Shown: one piece after another, positions 43,359 to 51,900 of the stretch
Layout: each line of letters opens with the position of its first letter
Numbering within the stretch: the first letter of the stretch is position 1
Origin: Herbiconiux sp. SALV-R1
Lineage (GTDB): Bacteria > Actinomycetota > Actinomycetes > Actinomycetales > Microbacteriaceae
NCBI RefSeq assembly: GCF_013113715.1
Contig: NZ_CP053344.1
Coordinates: 2,666,001 to 2,730,000 of the forward strand
Direction: 5' to 3'
Length of the DNA stretch: 64,000 nt
Notes under the pieces: model-generated
The model's input: the letters and a program-made list of their open reading frames with translations, nothing else
The model's database searches: none
Told to the model about the DNA's origin: nothing
Position numbers and translations under genes: made by a program

Positions 43359-44046
43359 GTCCGCGCTCGTCGAGGGCCAGGATGCCGTCTTCGACCGCTC
43401 GCCGCAGCAGCTCCACCTTCGACCGGGCGGGCCGCCCCACCTCGACGTACTTCGCCCTGATGCGGTCGAGGTACTCCTTCGCCGTCGACACCTTGATGCC
43501 GAGCTTCAGCGCCACCTGCGACAGCGGCAGACCCGAGGCGTAGAGGTGGAGCACGTCGCGCTCGCGCTGCGCCAGCTGGGCCCGCCCGAACTCCGGGTCG
43601 GCGTCGATGGCGCTCGCCCATTCCAGGTTGTTGAGCACCTCGCCGCGGGCGAGCGCGCCGATCGCCGAGGTGACCGCGCTGGCCGCCGCCGACTTCGGGA
43701 TCACCCCGGCCGCCCCGGCGGCGAGCGCCTCCCGCACCAGCACCACGCGGTCGGCGATGCTGTGCACGAGCACGGCGGCTCCGAGCGAGAGCGCGTGCTG
43801 CACGTTCTCGGTGACCGTGAAGCCGTCGCCGAGGCTGAGGTCGAGCACGATCACGTCGCAGCGCTCCGAGCCGAGGGCGACCCAGAGCTCGCTCACCGAG
43901 GCGCTGGCGGCCACCACCTCGAAGCCGGCGTCGAGGCAGGCGGCCCGCACACCGAGCCGCACCGACTCGTGGTCGTCGACGATCGCGACCCGGACCGGCA
44001 GCGCTGCCGGAGCGTCGGTCGTGTTCTCCGCGGTCTCGTGCGGCAC
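43348..44046 (-). CDS. LuxR/NarL-type response regulator
   Basis: A 232-aa regulator. The receiver domain has VAIVDDHESVRLG (acids 24 and 25), phospho-acceptor Asp69 in VIVLDLSLGDG and the conserved Lys in AGVIPKSAAAS. The C-terminal domain has AQRERDVLHLYASGLPLSQVA with the LuxR-type helix-turn-helix, though VSTAKEYLDRIRAKY is a variant of the usual TVKxHxxxIxxKL. It starts at GTG 44046 with GAGGGG upstream and is the first gene of the kinase unit. Confidence 0.92.
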   Translation of the reverse strand: MPHETAENTTDAPAALPVRVAIVDDHESVRLGVRAACLDAGFEVVAASASVSELWVALGSERCDVIVLDLSLGDGFTVTENVQHALSLGAAVLVHSIADRVVLVREALAAGAAGVIPKSAAASAVTSAIGALARGEVLNNLEWASAIDADPEFGRAQLAQRERDVLHLYASGLPLSQVALKLGIKVSTAKEYLDRIRAKYVEVGRPARSKVELLRRAVEDGILALDERGHAD

Positions 44047-44088
44047 GGTCCACCCCTCGTCAAGACCCGTCCAGTCTACGGATGCGCG

Positions 44089-45447
44089 CTAATCCTTGAC
44101 GAACCGTCCGACGCTTTCGAGGTGATGGGTGTGCGGGAACAGGTCGAAGGCGCGCAGCGCGTCGAGGCGGTAGCCGCCCTCGGCGAGGTAGGCCGTGTCG
44201 CGGGCGAAGGCGACGGGATCGCACGCCACGTAGACGATCTGGGCAGGGGCGAGCCTCGTGAGCGCGCCGGCGACGGCCTTGCCCGCTCCGGTGCGCGGCG
44301 GGTCGAGCACGACGGTGGCGGCGCCGAGGCGTCGTCGCTCCTCCGGCCCGGCCGAGCGCTCGAGCTCGGCGAGGTACCGGTCGACCGAGGCCGTCACGGC
44401 CTGCGCGCCGATCCACTCGGCGAGGTTCTCCCCGGCGTACTCGGTGGCGAGCGGCTCGCTCTCGACGCTCGTGATCCTGGTGGCCTGACCGAAGCGGTCG
44501 CCGAGGGCGGCGGCGAACAGGCCGACTCCCCCGTAGAGGTCGTGGTTGGCGGCCCGCGGGTCGAACAACTCGGGCAGGGTCATGCCCGCGACCGCCTCGG
44601 TGAGGGTGCGCGCGGCGTGGCGGTGCACCTGCCAGAAGCCGTTCTCGGCGAGTCTGAACTCGCGCTCGCCGACCCGTTCGACGATGGTGGCGGGTCGTTC
44701 CGTGGAAACCGCGGTCATCGACGCATCGGCCGCACCGGAGCGCTGGCGGTCGCCACTCCGGCGACCCTGCCCCCGCCCGGGGCGTCGGGCACTGGGCCGC
44801 CCCCGCCGGCCGCCCGTCTTCGACAGCTCCTCCGAGACGCGGCGCACGCGCACCTCGCCGCCGGCGGTCTCGACGAGCTCGAGGGCCGCCGCTCCGTCGA
44901 CGCTCCGGCCGAGCCCGGCCTCCGCCTCGATGGCCTCGGTCGCGAGCGGCAGGTCGTCGACTTCGACGACGGTGTGCGAGCGCGAGGCGTAGGGCCCGGG
45001 CCTGCCGTCGGGGCCGACGTGCAGCCGCAGTCGGGTGCGCCAGCGCAGGCCGTCACCCGCACCGTCGCCCACCGGTTCCACCTCGACGTCGCGCTCGACC
45101 CGCCCGAAGCGGCGGAGCGCATCCTGCAGCACCTCGGCCTTGAGGCCGCGCTGCCGGGCGAGGGCGATGTGCCCGAACTCGGCGCCGCCCGCGCGCTGCT
45201 CGGGGTCGCGGTCGATCGACGCGGCAGACCAGACGTGCTCGACCCGATCGGGCGAAGCGCTCAGCACCTCCACCGTGTCGGCCCGCCAGAACGACGACTT
45301 GCGGTCGACGACGCGGGCGAGCACGCGCTCGCCGGGGAGGGTGTCGGCGACGAAGACGACCCTGCCGTCCAGCCGCGCCACCGAGACTCCGCCGTGGGCT
45401 ACTGTGTCGATGTCCAGCTCGACGAGCTCGTTCTGACTGTCACTCAT
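44089..45447 (-). CDS. TrmA/RumA-family RNA (uracil-5-)-methyltransferase
   Basis: A 452-aa SAM-dependent RNA methyltransferase. An N-terminal TRAM domain (ELDIDTVAHGGVSVARLDGRV) precedes the catalytic domain: FWQVHRHAARTL, DLYGGVGLFAAALGDRFG (SAM loop), VVLDPPRTGAG and YVACDPVAFARD with catalytic Cys409. The iron-sulfur cysteines of RumA are absent. A basic, low-complexity insert (KTGGRRGRPSARRPGRG and following, about residues 206-245) interrupts the middle and could bind RNA. ATG 45447 is chosen: GATGCT lies exactly 6 nt upstream. Confidence 0.9.
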   Translation of the reverse strand: MSDSQNELVELDIDTVAHGGVSVARLDGRVVFVADTLPGERVLARVVDRKSSFWRADTVEVLSASPDRVEHVWSAASIDRDPEQRAGGAEFGHIALARQRGLKAEVLQDALRRFGRVERDVEVEPVGDGAGDGLRWRTRLRLHVGPDGRPGPYASRSHTVVEVDDLPLATEAIEAEAGLGRSVDGAAALELVETAGGEVRVRRVSEELSKTGGRRGRPSARRPGRGQGRRSGDRQRSGAADASMTAVSTERPATIVERVGEREFRLAENGFWQVHRHAARTLTEAVAGMTLPELFDPRAANHDLYGGVGLFAAALGDRFGQATRITSVESEPLATEYAGENLAEWIGAQAVTASVDRYLAELERSAGPEERRRLGAATVVLDPPRTGAGKAVAGALTRLAPAQIVYVACDPVAFARDTAYLAEGGYRLDALRAFDLFPHTHHLESVGRFVKD

Positions 45448-45489
45448 CCCCCGAGCATCCCACATGCACGCTTACGGAAGGCGGCCCCC

Positions 45490-46140
45490 GTGCGCCTGTA
45501 TCTCGCCTCCACCTCGCCCGCCCGCCTCGCGCTGCTGCGCCAGATCGGCATCGAACCGGTGATCGTGCCCTCGGAGGTCGACGAGGATGCCGCGGTCGCC
45601 CGAGCGGTCGCCGAACGGGGCCCGCTCAGCACCTCCGAGATGGTGCAGCAGCTCGCCGAGGCCAAGGCGGAGGCCGTGGTGGGGGCGCTCCCCGGCGGCG
45701 AGCCGATCGATGGGTTCATCGTGGGAGGAGACTCCTCGTTCGAGCTCGACGGCGTCTCCTACGGCAAGCCGCACCGGCCCGAGGTGGCGCTCGAGCGCTG
45801 GCAGCTGCAGCGCGGCCGCACCGGCGTGCTGCACTCGGGGCACTGGCTCATCGACCATCGCGGGGGCACGCGCCACTCGGCAGCCGGGAAGGTCGACCAG
45901 GCGTCGCTCACCTTCGCCGACGACATCACCGACACCGAGCTCGATGCCTACATCGCCTCGGGTGAACCGCTGCTGGTCGCGGGGGCGTTCACCATCGACG
46001 GCCTCGCCGCCCCGTTCATCCGGAGCATCACGGGCGCGCCGTCGGCGGTCATCGGCATGTCGCTGCCCGTGCTGCGCGAGCTGCTCGCCGGCTACGGGGT
46101 GTCGTGGACCGACTTCTGGGCGGGCGAGCGCCCGTTGTAG
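45490..46140 (+). CDS. maf: Maf family nucleoside triphosphate pyrophosphatase
   Basis: A 216-aa house-cleaning enzyme that hydrolyses non-canonical or modified nucleoside triphosphates (dTTP/UTP-type Maf). It has LYLASTSPARLALLRQIGI, VPSEVDEDA, GFIVGGDSSFELDGVSYGKPH and VDQASLTFADDITDTELDAYI. The family's ADTxVxxDG appears here as GGDSSFELDG; the Asp is kept. The GTG at 45490 has GGAAGG about 8 nt upstream. Its place ahead of the biotin-carboxylase gene equals the mycobacterial order maf - accA3. Confidence 0.92.
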   Translation: MRLYLASTSPARLALLRQIGIEPVIVPSEVDEDAAVARAVAERGPLSTSEMVQQLAEAKAEAVVGALPGGEPIDGFIVGGDSSFELDGVSYGKPHRPEVALERWQLQRGRTGVLHSGHWLIDHRGGTRHSAAGKVDQASLTFADDITDTELDAYIASGEPLLVAGAFTIDGLAAPFIRSITGAPSAVIGMSLPVLRELLAGYGVSWTDFWAGERPL

Positions 46141-46219
46141 ATACTGCGCGTGGCCCGCGACGCATTTTTGTGCGTACATGCCAAAGGTGTGATGCAGCCC
46201 GGCAATAAGCTTGGGAGTT

Positions 46220-48022
46220 ATGCCGCGTCTTACCAAGGTCCTCATCGCCAATCGTGGCGAGATCGCCGTCCGTGTCATCAGGGCAGCCCGCGACAGCGGG
46301 ATCGCCTCCGTGGCGGTGTACGCCGACCAGGATCGCGACGCCCTGCACGCCCAGCTCGCCGACGAGGCCTACGCCCTCGACGGCACGACGAGCGCCGAGA
46401 CCTACCTCGTCATCGACAAGATCCTCTCGGTCGCGCGCCGCTCCGGCGCCGACGCCGTGCACCCGGGCTACGGCTTCCTCGCCGAGAACGCCGACTTCGC
46501 CCGCGCCGTCATCGACGCCGGTCTCACCTGGATCGGCCCCTCGCCCGAGGCCATCGAGAAGCTCGGCGACAAAGTCTCGGCCCGGCACATCGCCGAGAAG
46601 GTCGGCGCGCCGCTCGCCCCCGGCACCCTCGACCCGGTCTCGGGAGCCTCGGAGGTTCTCGACTTCGTGGCTGAGCACGGACTGCCCGTGGCCATCAAGG
46701 CCGCGTTCGGCGGCGGCGGCCGCGGCCTCAAGGTCGCCCGCACGCTCGAAGAGGTGCCCGAGCTGTTCGAGTCGGCCACCCGCGAGGCCATCGCGGCGTT
46801 CGGCCGCGGCGAGTGCTTCGTCGAGAAGTACCTCGACCAGCCGCGCCACGTCGAGACCCAGTGCCTCGCCGACGCGTACGGCAACGTCGTGGTGGTCTCC
46901 ACCCGCGACTGCTCCCTGCAGCGCCGCCACCAGAAGCTCGTCGAGGAGGCGCCCGCGCCCTACCTCACGGCCGAGCAGAACGAGCTGCTCTATTCCGCCT
47001 CGAAGGCGATCCTCAAAGAGGTCGGGTACCTCGGGGCGGGCACGTGCGAGTTCCTTATCGGCAAAGACGGCACCGTCTCGTTCCTCGAGGTGAACACGCG
47101 ACTGCAGGTCGAGCATCCGGTCTCGGAGGAGGTCACGGGCATCGACCTGGTGCGCGAGCAGTTCCGGCTCGCCGAGGGCGGCACGCTCGACTACGACGAC
47201 CCGGCTCCGCGCGGACACTCGTTCGAGTTCCGCATCAACGGGGAAGACCCGGGTCGCAACTTCCTGCCCTCCCCCGGGCCGATCCACGTGTTCAAGCCGG
47301 CCGGCGGCCCCGGCGTGCGCGTCGACTCGGGTGTGCAGGCCGGCGACGTCATCTCCGGCTCCTTCGACTCCCTGCTGGCCAAGCTCGTCGTCACCGGCGC
47401 CACCCGCGAAGACGCGCTCGAGCGCGCCCGCCGCGCCCTCGACGAGTTCGAGGTCGCCGGGCTGCCCACCGTGCTGCCCTTCCACCGCGACGTGGTGCGG
47501 AACGCGGCCTTCGCCCCCGAAGACGGCGAGCCCTTCTCGGTCTACACGCGGTGGATCGAGAGCGAGTACGACAACCCCGCCGAGCCGTGGAGCGGTTCGC
47601 TCGAGGAGACGGCCCCCGCGGCCGAGCGCCGCACCGTGATCGTCGAGGTGGGCGGCAAGCGCGTCGAGGTCGCGCTGCCCGCGCGTCTGCTCGCCGGGTC
47701 GCGCTCCGGCGGGAGCGGAGGCGGAAGCGGCTCGGGCTCCCGCGGCGCGACCGGGGGTGCCGCGCCCAAGCGCCGCGGTGCCGTGGCCGCCGGCGTGTCG
47801 ACGGCCACCGGTGACTCGGTGAAGGCCCCGATGCAGGCCACCGTGGTGAAGCTCGCGGTCGCCGACGGCGACAAGGTCGTCAAGGGCGACCTCGTGCTCG
47901 TGCTCGAGGCCATGAAGATGGAGCAGCCCATCACCGCCCACAAAGACGGCACGATCGCCGACATCGCCGCCGTCGTGGGAGCCACCGTGTCGTCGGGGCA
48001 CGTGCTGCTGAACATCAGCTGA
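46220..48022 (+). CDS. accA3: Acyl-CoA carboxylase alpha subunit (biotin carboxylase + BCCP)
   Basis: A 600-aa subunit that carboxylates its own biotin. Residues 1-450 are biotin carboxylase ([68 protein letters not shown]). A Gly/Ser-rich linker (about 495-520, [14 protein letters not shown]) leads to the biotinyl domain with EAMKMEQPI, biotin on Lys566. It works with AccD5 and AccE and is biotinylated by BirA. ATG 46220 follows TAAGCT (46206-46211) by 8 nt and has GGGAG only 2 nt before it, so a near-leaderless start is likely. Confidence 0.96.
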   Translation: MPRLTKVLIANRGEIAVRVIRAARDSGIASVAVYADQDRDALHAQLADEAYALDGTTSAETYLVIDKILSVARRSGADAVHPGYGFLAENADFARAVIDAGLTWIGPSPEAIEKLGDKVSARHIAEKVGAPLAPGTLDPVSGASEVLDFVAEHGLPVAIKAAFGGGGRGLKVARTLEEVPELFESATREAIAAFGRGECFVEKYLDQPRHVETQCLADAYGNVVVVSTRDCSLQRRHQKLVEEAPAPYLTAEQNELLYSASKAILKEVGYLGAGTCEFLIGKDGTVSFLEVNTRLQVEHPVSEEVTGIDLVREQFRLAEGGTLDYDDPAPRGHSFEFRINGEDPGRNFLPSPGPIHVFKPAGGPGVRVDSGVQAGDVISGSFDSLLAKLVVTGATREDALERARRALDEFEVAGLPTVLPFHRDVVRNAAFAPEDGEPFSVYTRWIESEYDNPAEPWSGSLEETAPAAERRTVIVEVGGKRVEVALPARLLAGSRSGGSGGGSGSGSRGATGGAAPKRRGAVAAGVSTATGDSVKAPMQATVVKLAVADGDKVVKGDLVLVLEAMKMEQPITAHKDGTIADIAAVVGATVSSGHVLLNIS

Positions 48023-48056
48023 CGCGCGCCGCCGCCGGGTGCCGGTGGGCCGACGC

Positions 48057-48755
48057 TCAACCCTCGACGAGGCGCGCCGCCTCCTGCACGGCGCCGTCGA
48101 CGAGGTGCACGGTGTGCGCGACGTGGGCGAGCTGCTCGGTGTCGTGCGTCACGACGAGGGTGGCCGTGCCGAGCTCGGCCGTGAGCGACAGCAGCAGCTC
48201 CATCACGGCGGTGCCGGTGCGGCTGTCGAGGGCGCTGGTGGGCTCGTCGACGAGCAGGGCCGCGGGATCGTTCATGAGCGCCCGGGCGATGTTCACCCGC
48301 TGCCGCTGACCCCCGGAGAGCTGGTGCGGACGCTTGTGGCGGTGAGCCGACAGGCCCACCGAGTCGAGCAGCGCATCCGCTCTCTCCCCCGCGCCCGCCC
48401 GGCGACGCCGGCGGCCCCGCTCACCGAGCTCGTTCATCACCAGCAGCTGCTCGCGCGCGGTGAGGGCGGGCAGCAGGTTCGACTGCTGGAACACGATGCC
48501 GATGCGGCGACGGCGCAGGCCCGCCGCCTCGCAGGCGGGAAGGCGCGCGGCATCGACCCCGTCGATCAGCACACGGCCGGAGTCGGGCCGGATGAGCGTG
48601 GCGGCCACCGCGAGCAGGCTCGATTTGCCCGATCCGCTCGGCCCGGTGATGCCGGTGAGCGTGCCGGGGCGGGCGACGAGGTCGACGTGGTCGACGGCGG
48701 TGACGCGGCCGTCGCCGTCGGGGAAGGTGAGGGTGACGTCGTCGAGTTCGATCAT
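48057..48755 (-). CDS. ABC transporter ATPase (MacB/LolD type)
   Basis: A 232-aa nucleotide-binding protein. Walker A GPSGSGKSS near residue 40, Q-loop VFQQSNLLPALTAREQL, signature LSGGQRQRVNIARALMNDPA, Walker B ALLVDEPTSALDS and VTHDTE with the switch His. The family works with FtsX/MacB-type permeases that extrude peptides or antibiotics or move lipoproteins by mechanotransmission. The ATG at 48755 overlaps the permease stop (ATGA). An Arg-rich insert (GERGRRRRRAGAGER) precedes the signature. Confidence 0.93.
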   Translation of the reverse strand: MIELDDVTLTFPDGDGRVTAVDHVDLVARPGTLTGITGPSGSGKSSLLAVAATLIRPDSGRVLIDGVDAARLPACEAAGLRRRRIGIVFQQSNLLPALTAREQLLVMNELGERGRRRRRAGAGERADALLDSVGLSAHRHKRPHQLSGGQRQRVNIARALMNDPAALLVDEPTSALDSRTGTAVMELLLSLTAELGTATLVVTHDTEQLAHVAHTVHLVDGAVQEAARLVEG

Positions 48756-49831
48756 CGTGCGCTCCCGAGTGCGGTGAGGGGGTCGGAGGAGGTGACGGTG
48801 CGGAGCGCGAAGGCGGCTCCGGCGAGACCCAGCACGGTCATGAGGGCGGCCGGGAGGGCCGTCGTGACCGGGCTGAGGAGGAACGGGAGGGCCTGACCGG
48901 CGAGGAGGCCGAAGCCGACGACGGAGAGCGTACCGAGCCCGATGCCGGCGAGGAGCACCACGAGCGCCTGGCCCAGGGCGTCGCGCACGAGCGACGCGGT
49001 GCTCGCCCCCAGCGCTTTGAGCACCGCGACATCGGCGGAGCGCTGCATGCCCCAGACGGTGAAGAAGGCGCCCACCACGAGGCCCGAGATGCCGAACAGC
49101 AGCGCCACCATGAGCAGCAGCGACCCGATCTCGGAGCGGAAGGCGCTGAGCGCACCGAGCGCGCCCAGGTGCGATTCGGCGACGGTGGAGGTGGCCGACG
49201 ACACCGCGGTCCAGTCGGGGTCGCCGGAGACGGCGACGACGGTGGCGGTGGCGTCGGGCGATCCGGTGGCCGCGGAGATGGTGCGCCAGTCGTCGAGGGT
49301 GACGGTGACGACGGGTGTGTGGCTGTACCACTCGGCGCCCGGGTCGACGCCGCCGGGAGCTACGGTGAGTCGCACGCCGGCGATGTCGACGACGTCGCCG
49401 GCGGAGGCGCCGAGGGCGTCGGCCGCGGGTGCCGACAGGAGCACCTGCCCACTGCTGTTCGGCACGGCGAGGTCGTCGCCGGATGGCGCACCGAACACCG
49501 CGACCGCCGCGGTGGCGGTGGGCCCGGCGGCGCGTAACTGGGAGATACCGACCGGGGTGGCGGAGCGCACGCCGTCGGCCGCCGACCACTGCGCGAGCTG
49601 GTCGGGGCTGATGGCGGAGTCGGCGAAGGCGGGCGAGCCGCCGTCGCCGCTCGGGTCGGCGAAGACGATGCGATCGCCCGGCAGCGCGAGCACGGCCGAG
49701 ACGTTCTGCACGGCGAGACCGCCGGTGAGCCCGCTGAGGAAGCCGACCAGCACGGTGATGAGCGCGACGACGGATCCGATCAGGGCGAAGCGTCCCTTCG
49801 CGAAACGGAGGTCGCGGAGCGCGACGAACAT
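48752..49831 (-). CDS. FtsX/MacB-type ABC permease
   Basis: A 359-aa membrane protein with one N-terminal helix (FALIGSVVALITVLVGFLSG), an extracytoplasmic domain of about 200 residues, and three C-terminal helices, the single FtsX module of the MacB type. LKALGASTASLVRDALGQA is the cytoplasmic coupling helix. Good ribosome site (AAAGGA) upstream of ATG 49831. It is divergent from a sensor kinase/regulator pair, an arrangement typical of stress- or antibiotic-responsive exporters. Confidence 0.92.
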   Translation of the reverse strand: MFVALRDLRFAKGRFALIGSVVALITVLVGFLSGLTGGLAVQNVSAVLALPGDRIVFADPSGDGGSPAFADSAISPDQLAQWSAADGVRSATPVGISQLRAAGPTATAAVAVFGAPSGDDLAVPNSSGQVLLSAPAADALGASAGDVVDIAGVRLTVAPGGVDPGAEWYSHTPVVTVTLDDWRTISAATGSPDATATVVAVSGDPDWTAVSSATSTVAESHLGALGALSAFRSEIGSLLLMVALLFGISGLVVGAFFTVWGMQRSADVAVLKALGASTASLVRDALGQALVVLLAGIGLGTLSVVGFGLLAGQALPFLLSPVTTALPAALMTVLGLAGAAFALRTVTSSDPLTALGSAR

Positions 49832-49943
49832 GGGAGTCCTTTCCCGCCACCGGTCGGCGGCACCCTCTCACTCTCCCGGCGAGCGAGCCCGCCGTCGTCG
49901 GGCCTGGGGAGGGTCGTGACGGTCCGCGGTGATGGCCCCGACC

Positions 49944-49986
49944 TCGTCCTTTCGGACGATGACACGGCGGCGTCGCCGCGTAAGAT
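49944..49986 (+). promoter_or_regulatory. Palindrome and promoter of the kinase-regulator operon
   Basis: TCGTCC (49944-49949), tttc, GGACGA (49954-49959) is a perfect inverted repeat abutting a -35-like ATGACA (49959-49964). A 16-bp spacer leads to the -10 TAAGAT (49981-49986), and ATG 49995 follows 8 nt later. It is a good candidate for autoactivation by the NarL-type regulator, and could also serve the divergent exporter. Confidence 0.55.
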
Positions 49987-49994
49987 CTCCAGTC

Positions 49995-51230
49995 ATGACC
50001 CACCCGCTCACCCCCGTCTTCGTGGGTCTGCGCACCGGTCTGCACCTCGTGTTCGCGGCACTCGTCGCCCTCGTCGTCGCCCGCGCCGTCGTCGTTCCGG
50101 GGCCCTCCACGGGGGCCGTCGTGGTCGGCTCCGTGGCGCTCCTCGCGGTCTACGCGGTGGGCGCGCTCGCGACCCGGGGCGGGCCACCGAGAAGACCCCT
50201 CGCGCTGCTCTGGTTGCTCACCCTCTCCGTGCTCTGGCTGGTGCTGCTCGCCCTCACGCCCGAGGCGGCCTACCTGGTCTTCCCCCTGTTCTTCCTCTAC
50301 CTGCACCTGCTCGGCCGCGTCGGCGGGCCGATCGCCGTCGCCGTCGTCACCGCGGTCGCCGTCGTCGCGCTGGCGCTGCACGGCGGCTGGAGCGTGGGCG
50401 GGGTCGTCGGGCCCGTCGTCGGCGCCGGGGTCGCGGTGCTCATCGGGCTCGGCTACCGGGCGCTCGCGCGTGAGGCGACGGAGCGCGAGCGGCTGGTCGC
50501 CGAGCTGCTCGCGGCACGCGACCGCATCGCGGCCTCCGAACGCGAGTCGGGGGCGCTGGCCGAGCGGGCACGCCTCGCCCGCGACATCCACGACACGGTG
50601 GCGCAGGGGCTGTCGAGCATCCAGCTGCTGCTGCACGCCGCCGAGCGCGCCGACCCCGACGGGCCGGGCGTCGAGCACATCAGGCTCGCCCGCGAGACGG
50701 CGGCGGCGAACCTCGCCGACACGCGCCGCTTCATCCGCGAACTCACTCCACCCGCGCTCGATGACCAGGGACTCGCCGGCGCCCTCCGCCGGCTGGCCGA
50801 GACGCAGTGGGCCGCCGACGGCGTGCGGGTCGAGGTCGTGGCGGCCGAGGGTCTCGAGCTGCCCATGCCCGTGCAGACCGCACTGCTCCGCATCGCCCAG
50901 GGGGCCGTCGCGAACATCGTGCAGCACGCCAGGGCGTCGCGAGCCGGCGTCGCCCTGGAGATGTCCGCCGCGGGTGCCGCCCAGGGCGAACGGATGCTGC
51001 GCCTCACCGTCACCGACGACGGCGTGGGCTTCGACCCCGACGCCGTGGCGCGCGCCGGCGAAGGCGGCCGCACCGACTCGTTCGGCCTCCGGGCCACCCG
51101 CGAGCGCGTGGAGCAGCTGGGCGGCTCCCTGCTGGTCGACTCCGCGCCCGGCGGGGGCACCCGTCTGGTCGTCGAGCTCGCGCTCGACGCCGTCGCCTCG
51201 GCCACGAGCGCGGCGCGGAGCGGCGCGTGA
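49995..51230 (+). CDS. Two-component sensor histidine kinase (NarL type)
   Basis: A 411-aa kinase with about five membrane helices in residues 8-155 and no sizeable outside domain. A coiled linker leads to LARDIHDTVAQGLSSIQLLL with phospho-His199 in the HisKA_3 context. The ATPase domain has GAVANIVQHARAS (N-box) and TVTDDGVGFDPD (G1), ending with GGGTRLVVEL. Such short-loop kinases often sense membrane damage. The start at ATG 49995 is leaderless or nearly so; its stop overlaps the regulator gene (GTGA). Confidence 0.93.
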   Translation: MTHPLTPVFVGLRTGLHLVFAALVALVVARAVVVPGPSTGAVVVGSVALLAVYAVGALATRGGPPRRPLALLWLLTLSVLWLVLLALTPEAAYLVFPLFFLYLHLLGRVGGPIAVAVVTAVAVVALALHGGWSVGGVVGPVVGAGVAVLIGLGYRALAREATERERLVAELLAARDRIAASERESGALAERARLARDIHDTVAQGLSSIQLLLHAAERADPDGPGVEHIRLARETAAANLADTRRFIRELTPPALDDQGLAGALRRLAETQWAADGVRVEVVAAEGLELPMPVQTALLRIAQGAVANIVQHARASRAGVALEMSAAGAAQGERMLRLTVTDDGVGFDPDAVARAGEGGRTDSFGLRATRERVEQLGGSLLVDSAPGGGTRLVVELALDAVASATSAARSGA

Positions 51231-51853
51231 TCAGGCTCGTGGTGGCCGACGACCACCCCATCGTGCGCGCGGGACTGCTCGCGCTGTTCGCCCAGGAGAG
51301 CGACATCGCCGTCGTCGCCGAGGCCGCCACCAGCACGGAGGCGGTGCGTGCCGCCGAGCGCGAGAGCCCTGACGTGGTGCTCATCGACCTGCAGTTCGGG
51401 TCACGCGACGCGGGGTCGGGTGCCGACGCGACCCGGCGCATCCGTGCCCTCGATGCGGCGCCGTACGTGCTCGTGCTCACGAACTACGACTCCGACGCCG
51501 ACATCCTGGGCGCCATCGAGGCGGGCGCCAGCGGTTATCTGCTGAAAGACGCTCCCCCGCACGAGCTGGTCGCCGCGGTGCGTGCGGCCGCCGCCGGGGA
51601 GAGCGCGCTCGCGCCGGTCATCGCGTCACGCCTGCTCACCCGCCTGCGCGCTCCTCAGGCGAGCCTCAGCCCGCGCGAGATCGAGGTGCTCGAGCTGGTG
51701 GCCGCGGGCCGCACCACCCAGTCGATCGCCGCCGAGCTGTTCCTCGGCGAGACGACGGTGAAGTCGCACCTCGCCCACATCTACACCAAGCTCGGCGTCT
51801 CCTCCCGCACGGCCGCCGTCTCCGCGGCGCGCGGCAGGGGCATCCTGCGCTGA
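51227..51853 (+). CDS. LuxR/NarL-type response regulator
   Basis: A 208-aa regulator. IRLVVADDHPIVRAG gives the acidic pair (8, 9), Asp54 in DVVLIDLQFGSRDAG is the phospho-acceptor, and GASGYLLKDAPPHE has the conserved Lys. The DNA-binding domain is canonical: LSPREIEVLELVAAGRTTQ, then GETTVKSHLAHIYTKLGV. The GTG at 51227 overlaps the kinase stop. Likely targets are its own promoter palindrome at 49944 and the divergent ABC exporter. Confidence 0.94.
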   Translation: MIRLVVADDHPIVRAGLLALFAQESDIAVVAEAATSTEAVRAAERESPDVVLIDLQFGSRDAGSGADATRRIRALDAAPYVLVLTNYDSDADILGAIEAGASGYLLKDAPPHELVAAVRAAAAGESALAPVIASRLLTRLRAPQASLSPREIEVLELVAAGRTTQSIAAELFLGETTVKSHLAHIYTKLGVSSRTAAVSAARGRGILR

Positions 51854-51860
51854 AGCGCTA

Positions 51861-51888
51861 GGTGCCAGGCCGTGAGCCGTGAGGCACC
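51861..51888. terminator. Hairpin between converging genes
   Basis: GGTGCC (51861-51866) pairs with GGCACC (51883-51888), with a smaller GGC/GCC pair inside. It lies between the regulator and lpdA stops. Weak, no T run. Confidence 0.35.
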
Positions 51889-51900
51889 CGCCAGACCCGC

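Noticed and set aside
42970-46140. Very long plus-strand frame across the two-component and TrmA genes
   Set aside because: Only its last part (from 45490) is a real gene (maf); the rest is antisense to coupled minus-strand genes with clear motifs.
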